Assembly (NCBI GenBank): GCA_031271345.1 | Contig: JAISVX010000005.1 | Span: 21,450-85,449, forward strand | DNA length: 64,000 nucleotides | Direction: 5' to 3' | Source: Lactobacillaceae bacterium | GTDB taxonomy: Bacteria; Pseudomonadota; Alphaproteobacteria; RF32; CAG-239 | Shown: positions 1 through 9,619 of the stretch, in pieces | Layout of the letters: every line of letters starts with the position of its first letter | How positions within the stretch are numbered: position 1 is the first letter of the stretch | Notes under the pieces: generated by a model | Told to the model about the DNA's origin: nothing | What the model saw: the letters and a program-made list of their open reading frames with translations, nothing else | Database searches by the model: none | Position numbers and translations under genes: made by a program

Positions 1-1
1 A

Positions 2-124
2 ATGGTGCGCGGAAGCGTTCGCGCCGAAGGTTCGTCTGGATGTATCTCCGTATGGGATAAGCAGGAAATTTTTAAACTTGATTCGTTGCTGCCCGTCGGT
101 ACCCGCGTTTTTATCAGAGAATAA
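2..124 (+). CDS. C-terminal fragment of L,D-transpeptidase (YkuD-like) protein, truncated by window edge
   Basis: Frame 2 reads MVRGSVRAEGSSGCISVWDKQEIFKLDSLLPVGTRVFIRE*; SSGC resembles the YkuD catalytic Cys motif. Confidence 0.5.
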   Translation: MVRGSVRAEGSSGCISVWDKQEIFKLDSLLPVGTRVFIRE

Positions 125-201
125 TAAAAAATCCCTCACAAGGAGGGATTTTTTAATGGTGCCGGCTGAGAGACTCGAACTCCCGACCCACTGATTACAA
201 A
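125..201 (-). repeat. Direct repeat: 3' part of tRNA-Thr plus downstream terminator (att-like, distal copy)
   Basis: 77 bp identical to 4670-4746; identity stops in the anticodon loop (TTTGTA). Confidence 0.85.
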
Positions 202-327
202 GCACACGCTTTACCAAATTTTTATCTTTATAAAACAAAGAGTTGGCTCATAGATACTTTAGGCTTTTCTAATCGGTATACCACCGAGCTACTACGCCCT
301 AAATGTGTGCTTAAAAACAACAGAACT

Positions 328-1830
328 CTAGGCATTGTTTATAATTTTAGTATGTAGCTGAGTCTTTTGTTGAGTCGATATAACACCCTTTGAATATAAA
401 AATTCTAGATGCTCATCTGTCAATACATTATATTCATCAATCATATTTTCAAATGTTTTGTATTGTATTGCTCCGCGATTCATCAATTCTCTATACATTT
501 CTTGTATAGCTTTTTCTGAACCACGATGGAGTTGTGTATGTGGCGTAGGTCCTAGAACCAATAAATTATCTAATATATCAGGTCCATTTTTGCTAAATTC
601 AATTATATGGTGAGCTTCGACATAATTACGTCCATCAGGTCTTTCAAAAGTATTGGTTCCAGCCTGACATTTGTAATCCTCCCTAATCCTTGCAAGCTCT
701 GCGATAAATTGATTCCTTGCTCTTTTATCGCCTTTCATTGTAGGTTTAGAAATTACTAACTTATTTATTTTCTTAATTAAATCCTGATTAGCAACTAGAG
801 TTTTTAAAGTATCTAAATTGGCTCGAATGAGAACATCTTTCATGGTAGTATCAGAAACACTACCACCATCTAAATCCAAATCATTAATAATCTTATTTAG
901 ATCTAAAATAGATGCAGGCAAATCACCTAGTAAATTTTTAGCATGATCAGTTAAGGAATAAGTTTCATCTGCTCTATTGATAGAAATTAAGCCAAAAGCT
1001 TCTAAAAATATAAGATATGTTTGAAATTTAAACCATGGTTCTTGAGATGTTCTGTAGGTAAATAATGACTTATCATTATTTACCCATCCCATCTCTTTGA
1101 AAAACTGTTGCTGTTGTCCATTCCTATTTGTGGATGTAAGCCATCGACCAATATCTAAGGCTCGTTGCAAAATAAGATTTTCAAATTGCATACTATCGAT
1201 GCGACCAAGCAATATAGAAAGTTCAAAATCAGTAACCGAACGGTTAATCTCTTTCATATATTTTAGAATAGCTAATGTAGGATGATAATTAGCATCGGCG
1301 CGTATTGTTTCTATACCAGTTAGGTTTTTTATTAAATCATTATTTTTTATATTTATATCTAGGCTGATATTTTCCAGAAAAGTTGAAATTTGTTCTTGTT
1401 CAAGGACTACGAATGCCATACATCTGTCAAAATCAATAACTTTCTTTTGCCTGGATATTGATTTTATCATGCCCCAAAAAGCACAAGCTCCCATAAGATG
1501 TCTAAACATACGACCAGCTTCGTCGTAATGGACATCAAGATTTCTATATTTTAGATATTCATTCTCAAAATTTATATCTCTAAATTTTATATGTTCAATA
1601 TTTTTAAGGCAAGCTTCAGAAATAAGTCCCATTATCTCTTTATAGTTATTACCATTGGAAGCAACATCATTTTTTATTAACAATAGGTAAGAAGCCAAGA
1701 CTTGTAATTTATGCAAATAGTTTCTAGAGAAAGTATCTCTAGGCATATTGATTACTTGATTATGAAAAGTAGTAAAGCCAGTTATTGTATCAACATAAGA
1801 CTTATAATAGCTTCTAACGGAACCCGGCAT
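328..1830 (-). CDS. HNH endonuclease, putative restriction enzyme
   Basis: C-terminal HNH-like motif EAHHIIEFSKNGPDILDNLLVLGPTPHTQLHRG; operon with two DNA methyltransferases. Confidence 0.75.
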   Translation of the reverse strand: MPGSVRSYYKSYVDTITGFTTFHNQVINMPRDTFSRNYLHKLQVLASYLLLIKNDVASNGNNYKEIMGLISEACLKNIEHIKFRDINFENEYLKYRNLDVHYDEAGRMFRHLMGACAFWGMIKSISRQKKVIDFDRCMAFVVLEQEQISTFLENISLDINIKNNDLIKNLTGIETIRADANYHPTLAILKYMKEINRSVTDFELSILLGRIDSMQFENLILQRALDIGRWLTSTNRNGQQQQFFKEMGWVNNDKSLFTYRTSQEPWFKFQTYLIFLEAFGLISINRADETYSLTDHAKNLLGDLPASILDLNKIINDLDLDGGSVSDTTMKDVLIRANLDTLKTLVANQDLIKKINKLVISKPTMKGDKRARNQFIAELARIREDYKCQAGTNTFERPDGRNYVEAHHIIEFSKNGPDILDNLLVLGPTPHTQLHRGSEKAIQEMYRELMNRGAIQYKTFENMIDEYNVLTDEHLEFLYSKGVISTQQKTQLHTKIINNA

Positions 1831-1832
1831 AA

Positions 1833-2675
1833 TTATACTCCTGCTTTTCTGAAATTTATAATATTCTGATGCATATGGTTTATTTTAAAAGAATAGGGAT
1901 AGCCAAAAGGATATAGAGGCTTGTTATCTTGCAATAGGGCTATTGTGCCAACAAATTCGAATCCTATTTCAGTCATAAGTTTTACAATATCTGCCTGCAC
2001 ACAAATTTCTTTTTTATCAACTGTGAAATCGCTTATTATTATTGAACAATATTTATCATTTCTCAGACGATTAAAGCAATGTTTCATAACTTTTTTAAGA
2101 AGTTTTAGAAAATCTTCATAAGTATCTTGATTGCCTAAATCATTTTTATTATCAGAGTAGTATTCAACACCAATCCTTGAGCCACTTCTAAAGCCTTTGG
2201 CAGAGGAGTCTTTTCTTAAGCCCTTGGCATTGTTTTTTAAAATATTGTGATATGGGGGAGAAGTTATTACAAAATCCACCGATTCTATATTGCGTAGTTT
2301 TTCTGTAGAATCGCCAACGATATATTTATAATCTTTATTTTCTTGCATACCTTTTTTTGCGAATCGCTCAGTAGCAAGTTTTTTATATTCGTTACTTAAA
2401 TCAATTCCAATAGATAAGCGTTTTAGATTATAAGCGGCAATAGAGGTTGTGCCGGAGCCCATAAACGGGTCTAAAATAACCATACCTTCCTTTGTAAACA
2501 AGGAAATCATTTTTTCAACATCTTTAATTAAAAATGGAGCGGGATGCTTAAATGCATCTTTGTCATCAGCACACTTCTCGGAAAACAAGAAGCTTTTTGT
2601 TAGTTTTAGCCATTCTGTTCCGGTTAAATTGTTTAGTTTATTTCTTGAATCATATTTTCCCTTTGATTCGGTCAT
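1833..2675 (-). CDS. DNA methyltransferase (N4/N6 amino-MTase type)
   Basis: DPFMGSGTTSIAA SAM motif and VDFVITSPPYHN catalytic motif. Confidence 0.85.
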   Translation of the reverse strand: MTESKGKYDSRNKLNNLTGTEWLKLTKSFLFSEKCADDKDAFKHPAPFLIKDVEKMISLFTKEGMVILDPFMGSGTTSIAAYNLKRLSIGIDLSNEYKKLATERFAKKGMQENKDYKYIVGDSTEKLRNIESVDFVITSPPYHNILKNNAKGLRKDSSAKGFRSGSRIGVEYYSDNKNDLGNQDTYEDFLKLLKKVMKHCFNRLRNDKYCSIIISDFTVDKKEICVQADIVKLMTEIGFEFVGTIALLQDNKPLYPFGYPYSFKINHMHQNIINFRKAGV

Positions 2676-4177
2676 TACACAGCCCCTTCCATCTGTACAT
2701 CCGACCTTCCTAATGACAGATAGAAATCTGTTATTCCCAAGCCTAATTTATCACAAATATTGGCTTCGCTTGACCTTTTATTTTTTTGGTGCAATTTTTC
2801 TTTCAAAACCATTTTTGATTTATTGATTGCCGCCTCAAGGGCTAACCAATCATTATCATCATTGCTGTTGAATGTTAAGATCATTGTTCCATCGGGATAT
2901 AACAATAGCTGACAATTACTCAATACGCTCGTCATATCCGATATATATTGGCTGTAGTCTTTGTTTTTATTAACAATGATTTCTTTATTCAAAGATGTCT
3001 TATATTTATCGGAATATCTCTCAAGCCATACATTCCAAACTTGTGATAATTCCCCATATTGGATTATGGATCCATACGGTGGATCTGTTAAAACTAGTTG
3101 CGGTTTAAATCCAGAAGTTATTTCTTTGCTATCTTGCAGCAGGACAATTCCGTCAACTTTATCAATATCTTTTAAATCGGTAGAATATGTGTATTTGGGC
3201 AGATATGTATTACGAGACTTCAAACATTTAATAACACCAGAGTTTCCAAATATTGCTCTTTCAAACTGTATAGCAGGGTTTTGTTCCATAAAAGATTTCA
3301 GCCCTAAGTACGCAGGCCGCCCCCAACTTGTTGACAGAGGCCTGTTTGTTTTCTCACTTCTCAAAGCACACATTTTTGTTGTTAAGTGCAAAATTTGCAT
3401 AAAGGCAAACATTAACGCATCTTTTTCTACTACATTGAGATTATTTATTTCATCAAATATAAATGATAAAATTTCCAAATTGCGAGCAGTCCATAAATTA
3501 GCTATATTCTTTCCGCCAACTGTTTTTATAAACGATGGGGATATTGAAGACAAAACCTTCATATCGTAATTTGGTTTCCATAAATTGAAACTTTCAAAAC
3601 TGATATTTCCTTCATACTTGTCCGTGGTAGTCCTACCACAATGCTCACATTTATATGAGAGCGCAAAAGGAGTCGTGCCTTCGACTCTATAATTATAAAT
3701 ATCCGTTTCTTTCGCACATCTGGAGCAAACCGTTCTGAAGTTTTGTTTGTATAGTGGGCTATCTTTGAGTTTATCGACAATATATTTAGCTAGATTAGCA
3801 ACTTTATTTAAGTTGAATTGTTTTGAATATGTATCAACCAAAAATAGAGTTATCGGATTTATATCGGCTACAACAGGTTTCCTGCCGGTTTTTATGGATT
3901 CAAAAAATGTTAAGGCGCTACCCGCGAATGGATCATATACCGTATCATTGATATTTGTATTGCGGACAATTATCTCCCGCCAAATATTATGTGGCTTTTT
4001 TCCCCAATATTTTAACCCTCTGTATAAAGTAGGCCTAGTTGCCTCTTCCATATCATGTGGCAGAATAGAGTTTATACGGGTCAGCCTAGATTCCGTCTTT
4101 GTTTTCTTAATTTTATCTATAAAAACATTCGCTTTTTGCGACATTTCTGCCCCGACTCTTTGTGTAAATTTCTTCAT
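2675..4177 (-). CDS. DNA methyltransferase with internal zinc-ribbon
   Basis: DPFAGSALTFFES and VLTDPPYGSIIQYGELSQVW motifs; CSRC...CEHC cysteine pairs; overlaps the next gene by 1 nt. Confidence 0.8.
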   Translation of the reverse strand: MKKFTQRVGAEMSQKANVFIDKIKKTKTESRLTRINSILPHDMEEATRPTLYRGLKYWGKKPHNIWREIIVRNTNINDTVYDPFAGSALTFFESIKTGRKPVVADINPITLFLVDTYSKQFNLNKVANLAKYIVDKLKDSPLYKQNFRTVCSRCAKETDIYNYRVEGTTPFALSYKCEHCGRTTTDKYEGNISFESFNLWKPNYDMKVLSSISPSFIKTVGGKNIANLWTARNLEILSFIFDEINNLNVVEKDALMFAFMQILHLTTKMCALRSEKTNRPLSTSWGRPAYLGLKSFMEQNPAIQFERAIFGNSGVIKCLKSRNTYLPKYTYSTDLKDIDKVDGIVLLQDSKEITSGFKPQLVLTDPPYGSIIQYGELSQVWNVWLERYSDKYKTSLNKEIIVNKNKDYSQYISDMTSVLSNCQLLLYPDGTMILTFNSNDDNDWLALEAAINKSKMVLKEKLHQKNKRSSEANICDKLGLGITDFYLSLGRSDVQMEGAV

Positions 4178-4497
4178 AAACTTCTCTACAAATTTTTATA
4201 CATTATTAAAAAAGAAATATCTACAAGATTAATTAGCCTGTATACATTTCCCATTTAGTTCTATTTTTGTTCTAGCATAAGTTTACTTAATAGTATATTA
4301 AAAAATATAATCAACATTATATTTTCTTAGTTTATTTGTGTAAATCAATAAGTTAGATAAGCGGCGCTGTTTTTTAATCGCCAACCCATTGATTATATTG
4401 TGTTTTTTGCCAACTTTGGTATCTCGAAGTGGTATTTTTTGGTATTTTCAGGTCAAAATTTGTTGATTTTGATAAATTTTACAAAACTTAAAAATGC

Positions 4498-4525
4498 AAA
4501 AACCCTTGATTTACAAGGGCTTTGG
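4498..4525 (-). terminator. Stem-loop terminator downstream of tRNA-like remnant (minus strand)
   Basis: AAGCCCTTGTAAATCAAGGGTTTTT on minus strand. Confidence 0.55.
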
Positions 4526-4669
4526 AATGGTGCCGATTGAGAGACTGCGCCGTTACGAAAGCTAAAGCTTTCTACTTGCGCGAACAACTAAGTTGTGCTT
4601 CGGCTCCGCCTTGCAAGACTAAGAGAAGTTTCAAACTCCCTCGGAAGTTCGTACCTCAGCATGGACCAT

Positions 4670-4746
4670 TAAAAAATCCCTCACAAGGAGGGATTTTTTA
4701 ATGGTGCCGGCTGAGAGACTCGAACTCCCGACCCACTGATTACAAA
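4670..4746 (-). repeat. Direct repeat: 3' part of intact tRNA-Thr plus terminator (att-like, proximal copy)
   Basis: 77 bp identical to 125-201. Confidence 0.85.
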
Positions 4747-4777
4747 TCAGTAGCTCTACCAACTGAGCTAAGCCGGC
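4702..4777 (-). tRNA. tRNA-Thr (TGT)
   Basis: GCCGGCTTAGCTCAGTTGGTAGAGCTACTGATTTGTAATCAGTGGGTCGGGAGTTCGAGTCTCTCAGCCGGCACCA: complete cloverleaf, encoded CCA, anticodon TGT in loop TTTGTAA. Confidence 0.97.
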
Positions 4778-4910
4778 GGCAACGTGGTTTTTATATATAA
4801 AACTTCTTTCCTTGTCAATACAAAAAGTTATCATTTCTATAAAATATTTTACATTTGACCAAGCCGGCTCTTTGTAATACCATTTTACATATTTTCTATG
4901 GAGAAAGAAA

Positions 4911-5693
4911 TTGAGAAAATACGGCGTAAAACTTTGGTCATCAAACATAATAAAAAGCCCTGATTTGGTCAAAGATATTGCCAAAGCAGTCAACGGCGGA
5001 GTTTTTGACTTTGTCGAGCTTTTTGCCGTGCCTGACACTTTTGATGAGACCGCCAAAAATCTTTTTAACCTGCTTCATAAAGCAAAAGTAAACATTCACG
5101 CTTCGCACAGCGGTTTTGGTTTTGACACGGGAAACAAAGAAAAATTAAACCAAAACTTAAAACAATTTAATGAAGCCCAAAGATTTGCCGACTTGTTTAA
5201 CTCTCCGATAATCGTTACGCATACCGGCATGGGAAACTTGCCGGAAAATATTGAGGAAACCATAAGGCAGTTCAAGACGTTCAATGATAAAAGAATTGCC
5301 GTTGAGAACCTCCCTTCATACTGCTCGGACACCTATCTTCCCCTTCATGGAATTACTCCCGAAGAAATAAAATATATCAAAAATGAAGCCGGCTGCATGT
5401 TTTGTTTTGATTTTTCTCACGCAATATGTGCCGCCCACGCTCTTAAAATGGATAAGTTTGAAGCATTAAAAGGATACGCGGATATAAACCCAAGCGTTTA
5501 TCATATCAGCGACGGAGATTTTAACAGTGATTTTGACGCGCACGACCATTTTGGAGAAGGAAATTATCCCATAAAAGAAATCGTTGAAAAATATTCTGCA
5601 AACGACGCTTTACTGACAATTGAAACAGGCAGAGATATGCCTACGGGAGTTGAGCCATGGGTTAAAGATATGAATTATTTGAAAAATATTTAA
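4911..5693 (+). CDS. TIM-barrel sugar phosphate isomerase / AP endonuclease family 2-like protein
   Basis: Pattern VNIHASHSGFGFD...VTHTGMGN...AVENLPS...DFSHA...TIETG; TTG start. Confidence 0.6.
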   Translation: MRKYGVKLWSSNIIKSPDLVKDIAKAVNGGVFDFVELFAVPDTFDETAKNLFNLLHKAKVNIHASHSGFGFDTGNKEKLNQNLKQFNEAQRFADLFNSPIIVTHTGMGNLPENIEETIRQFKTFNDKRIAVENLPSYCSDTYLPLHGITPEEIKYIKNEAGCMFCFDFSHAICAAHALKMDKFEALKGYADINPSVYHISDGDFNSDFDAHDHFGEGNYPIKEIVEKYSANDALLTIETGRDMPTGVEPWVKDMNYLKNI

Positions 5694-5806
5694 AATCAGT
5701 GTTGCGAATAAAAGATAAAAATGCTATTGACTTACCAATAATTTTTATTTTTTGCACATTATTGAGTTAGTTAAAATAAAGTTTAATCTTTTAAAACCCT
5801 AAAGTT

Positions 5807-6460
5807 ATGTTTAGTAAAAAAATTGCTGAAAGCCTTTTAAAAAACAAGGCCGTAACCCTGCACCCGACGGAACCAGCGCAATGGACTTCCGGGCAGCTGA
5901 CCCCGATTTACTGCAACAACAGAAAAAACACTTTCTACGTGAAAGACCGAAAACTGATTGTTATGCAGTTAGCCTCCCGCATAAGAGAACAGTATCCCGA
6001 AACGGAAGTTATTGCCGGAGTAGCGAATGCAGGAACACCGTGGGGCGCAATGGTTGCCTATGAAATGGAGCTGCCTTACATCAGCGCCCGCGGAGAAGAA
6101 AAGAAACACGGAGCCAAAGGCAAAATCGAAGGCGAAGTGTGTCCTGGAAAAAAGGTCTTTGTTGTCGAAGACCTAATCTCTACCGGAGGTTCCAGCATAA
6201 AAGCTATCGACGCGCTGGAACAGTCTGGGTTTGAGGTTATCGGCTTGGGAGCCATTTTCACTTATGAGTTCCCGAAGGCGACCGAAATCCTGAATGAGAC
6301 AATCGGCTCAGCACATTTCGCCCTGTCCTCCTACGGTACCCTGATTGACGTGGCGCTGGAAACGGAATACATCAATCACGACCAGTACCGAATGCTTCTG
6401 GACTGGAAAACCGACCCCAACAAGTGGAGTTCTGACCGAGGCGGTCCCGAGATGTTGTAG
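5807..6460 (+). CDS. pyrE: Orotate phosphoribosyltransferase
   Basis: VFVVEDLISTGGSS PRPP-binding motif; overall OPRTase pattern. Confidence 0.9.
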   Translation: MFSKKIAESLLKNKAVTLHPTEPAQWTSGQLTPIYCNNRKNTFYVKDRKLIVMQLASRIREQYPETEVIAGVANAGTPWGAMVAYEMELPYISARGEEKKHGAKGKIEGEVCPGKKVFVVEDLISTGGSSIKAIDALEQSGFEVIGLGAIFTYEFPKATEILNETIGSAHFALSSYGTLIDVALETEYINHDQYRMLLDWKTDPNKWSSDRGGPEML

Positions 6461-6483
6461 AAAGATTTAATCTTTAAACGCGG

Positions 6484-6525
6484 ACGAGTGCAAACCAATT
6501 GGTTTGCACTCGTTGTTTTTTAACC
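6484..6525 (+). terminator. Perfect palindrome with T-tract between convergent pyrE and pyrF
   Basis: GAGTGCAAACCAATTGGTTTGCACTC followed by GTTGTTTTTT. Confidence 0.7.
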
Positions 6526-6535
6526 GTATTATCGG

Positions 6536-7354
6536 TTAAATCTCCGCGTCTTCAAGGAGCAGATTCATCTCCTCCTGAAGCGCTTTCGCTTCCATTGCCG
6601 CCCTTGTGGCAAAGTCTTCGCATTTCGAGGCATATATTATGCCGCGGGAAGAGTTTACCAGAAGACCGCACTGCGAATTCATCCCGTATTTCGCCACTTC
6701 CCGCAAACTTCCTCCCTGCGCGCCGACACCGGGGACGAGCAAGAAATGGTTCGGAACGATACGGCGAATTCCTTCGAGCATTTGCGCTTTTGTGGCTCCG
6801 ACAACATACATCATGTTGTCTTCGTTTCCCCACTCCTTCGACGTTTGGAGGACTTTCTCGTAAAAAGCGCAGCCAACCGCATCGGTTTGCATTTGAAAAT
6901 CATCGGAACCTTCGTTTGAGGTAAGCGCCAGCAAAACGGCGAACTTGTCTTCAAACTTAAGGAACGGAGCGACGCTGTCTTTGCCCATATAAGGCGCGAC
7001 CGTCACTGCGTCTGCCGGCAGATTTTCAAAAAACGTTTTGGCATACATTTCGCTGGTGTTTCCAATGTCTCCGCGCTTTGCATCGGCAATAACGAAGATT
7101 TCGGGGTAGTTTTCCTTGATGTACCCGATTGTACGTTTTAAAACATCCCAGCCGTACGTCCCCATGCTTTCGTAGAAAGCCACATTAGGCTTGAAGCAAA
7201 CCGCATACGGAGCGGTCGCGTCGATGATTGCCTGGTTGAAACCGAGCATGTCGCCGTCAAGACATTCGGGGATTTTTTTCACATCCGTGTCAAGACCAAC
7301 ACAAAGGAATGATCTCTTTGCAATGATTTGTTCAAATAACGCTTGTTTGTTCAT
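6536..7354 (-). CDS. pyrF: Orotidine 5'-phosphate decarboxylase, subfamily 2
   Basis: [39 protein letters not shown] motifs. Confidence 0.93.
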   Translation of the reverse strand: MNKQALFEQIIAKRSFLCVGLDTDVKKIPECLDGDMLGFNQAIIDATAPYAVCFKPNVAFYESMGTYGWDVLKRTIGYIKENYPEIFVIADAKRGDIGNTSEMYAKTFFENLPADAVTVAPYMGKDSVAPFLKFEDKFAVLLALTSNEGSDDFQMQTDAVGCAFYEKVLQTSKEWGNEDNMMYVVGATKAQMLEGIRRIVPNHFLLVPGVGAQGGSLREVAKYGMNSQCGLLVNSSRGIIYASKCEDFATRAAMEAKALQEEMNLLLEDAEI

Positions 7355-7455
7355 CTTAAATGATTTTTTAGTTAGACAATATAAATATTAAAAATAGCTG
7401 ATTGCCATCAACTATATATAAAACATACTAAAAATCAACAGATAAAACTTTTGCC

Positions 7456-9192
7456 TCAATAGCTTGCTTCAATTATTCTGCTTTTGCGCAGTTCATCAAT
7501 ATCGTAGTTCGCTTTGACATTAAGCTGCGGAGCGATGGCGCTGATGATGTTCGATGCCGTAGGCACGGTATTCCAGCCCGAGGTTACAAAATCCCAGGTT
7601 TCTTTAGAGCCTTTTGGCTCGTCAAGCATAACATATAAAGCATATTTCGGATTTGACGCGGGGAAAGTGGCAACAAAGGTTGTCATAACTTTTTTGTTTA
7701 TATACTTGCCGTTAACCAGCTTATTTGCGGTTCCTGTTTTTCCAGCCACCTCATAACCAAGAACATTTGCTCTTTTGCCGGATCCCTCAACGACAACTTC
7801 ACGAAGAAGTTTCCTCATGGTTTTTGAGGTTTTTTCCGAGACAACCCTTTTGCTTCCGCTTTTTTCCGCGCCCTTCACAAGTTTGGGAGGGTTATATATA
7901 CCGCCGTTAACCATCGCCGAAAACGATGTTATCACATGCAGCGGAGTGACGGATATTCCATATCCGTAAGAAACCGTGGCAATTGTGGACTCTCTCCACA
8001 CTTTTGGCACAATCGGATTAGCTTTTTCCGCAATTTCAATATTTAACGGAGACAAAAGCCCGACCTTATCAAGAAATTTTCTTTGTTCGTCTTTTCCCAA
8101 TTTCAAAGCTATCTGAGCCGACCCGATGTTTGAAGAATATATCAAAATTTCTGGAACAGACAGCCACCTGTTCTCTCCTCTGTAATCGCTAATTGTATTG
8201 TAGCTGATTTTAAGAGGTTTGGTCGCGTCGAATTTATCCGTAACTTTTATTTTGCCGCTGTCTAAGCCCAAGGAAGTATTGAACACCTTAAACACGGAAC
8301 CTGGCTCGTAAACGCCTTGAGTGGCAAAGTTAAACATCGCCTTATCATTCGGCAGAGTTCCCGCATTTGGGTCAAAATCAGGCAGAGACACCATAGCGAC
8401 AATCTCAGATGTGTTAACATCCATCAAAACAGCCACGCCGCCTTCCGCATCATATTTTTTAATGCCCGCCATCAATTCTTCCCGAATCGTATATTGAACC
8501 GCAGCATCAATAGTCAGATGCAAAGGAATATCCGATTGGGTCAGCCTGTCGTCAAGCTCTCTTTCAACTCCCGACAAACCTATATTATCAATATTTGTCT
8601 TTCCGATAATGTGGGAAAATAAGGATTCATGAGGATAAACTCTTTTTTCTCCATTTTCAAAATCAAGCCCCGGTATTCCCAAATCATTAATCTGCTTTTG
8701 CTGCGAGGGAGTTAAATTTCTTTTTATATAAACGAACGTCGCTTTGCGCCGGAGCTTCTCAAGCAGCTCCTTTTCATTAAACTCGGTTAGAACTTCGCTC
8801 AGTCTATACGCGGATTCTTCCGGCGAAATAACTTTTTTAGGATTCACAAATAAATTTACCGTAGGAAGAGATGTTGCGATTATGGCGCCGTTTCTATCGA
8901 CAATATCCGCTCTTTTAATTGGACGATGAGCAAAAAAACCATTTTTCTCAATAATTTCTCCAGAAGCATTTTTATTTATGTTTGGAACCACGCATATATC
9001 GAAAAGCCTTATAGTTATTACAAAAAATGCCAAAATAAAAAGAGACATGGCAAAAAAGATTCTATTTTTGCACATATAAACATGGTCTTTTTCAAAACCA
9101 TAATTAAAACTGCTGTTTTTATTTACTTTTATTTCCTGTCCCAGAGAATAAAAACTTCTTCTTTTTTTTCTGGGTAATATATTTCCAAACAT
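7456..9192 (-). CDS. ftsI: Peptidoglycan transpeptidase FtsI/PBP3
   Basis: SVFK, SSN and KTGTAN penicillin-binding motifs; location after ftsL. Confidence 0.9.
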   Translation of the reverse strand: MFGNILPRKKRRSFYSLGQEIKVNKNSSFNYGFEKDHVYMCKNRIFFAMSLFILAFFVITIRLFDICVVPNINKNASGEIIEKNGFFAHRPIKRADIVDRNGAIIATSLPTVNLFVNPKKVISPEESAYRLSEVLTEFNEKELLEKLRRKATFVYIKRNLTPSQQKQINDLGIPGLDFENGEKRVYPHESLFSHIIGKTNIDNIGLSGVERELDDRLTQSDIPLHLTIDAAVQYTIREELMAGIKKYDAEGGVAVLMDVNTSEIVAMVSLPDFDPNAGTLPNDKAMFNFATQGVYEPGSVFKVFNTSLGLDSGKIKVTDKFDATKPLKISYNTISDYRGENRWLSVPEILIYSSNIGSAQIALKLGKDEQRKFLDKVGLLSPLNIEIAEKANPIVPKVWRESTIATVSYGYGISVTPLHVITSFSAMVNGGIYNPPKLVKGAEKSGSKRVVSEKTSKTMRKLLREVVVEGSGKRANVLGYEVAGKTGTANKLVNGKYINKKVMTTFVATFPASNPKYALYVMLDEPKGSKETWDFVTSGWNTVPTASNIISAIAPQLNVKANYDIDELRKSRIIEASY

Positions 9193-9208
9193 TCAGCCTC
9201 TGTAAAAA

Positions 9209-9595
9209 CTATCTTTGAGCATTTACATAAACCTTAAGGTTTCTTTTATGCTCAGCATAATTACCAACTTTTTTCCGGGCAATCATCCGCCTATTATTGT
9301 CGAAGTTCCCATTTTCGAATGGTAACGCAGAATAGTTAATAATTTGTTCAGCTTTCACGGGATTTAATGAAATATGTTTATCAACAAGATGTTTTAGCCT
9401 TGAAGGAGAGTTCAAGTGGCTCCATTCCGCTTTCAAAACATGGATGGATTTTATATCGCTCTGAATATCGGAGTTTATTCTTTGAAGTTCTTTTTCCAAA
9501 GATTGAACCTGATTTTTCATTATAAACATGCCGAAACCAACCAGACAAGTTAAGGCAAGCCATAGACTTATTGTCGCTGTTCTTGTTCCATTCAT
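9209..9595 (-). CDS. ftsL: FtsL-like cell division protein
   Basis: 128 aa, single N-terminal TM then coiled coil; between rsmH and ftsI. Confidence 0.7.
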   Translation of the reverse strand: MNGTRTATISLWLALTCLVGFGMFIMKNQVQSLEKELQRINSDIQSDIKSIHVLKAEWSHLNSPSRLKHLVDKHISLNPVKAEQIINYSALPFENGNFDNNRRMIARKKVGNYAEHKRNLKVYVNAQR

Positions 9596-9619
9596 CTCTT
9601 GTTTCTCCTTGAAGCCATG

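Noticed and set aside
125-301. Functional second tRNA-Thr at the left end
   Set aside because: Anticodon and acceptor stems do not pair and the D-loop is interrupted; treated as att remnant.
6499-6924. Plus-strand ORFs over pyrF
   Set aside because: Overlap a confidently assigned gene; antisense translation only.
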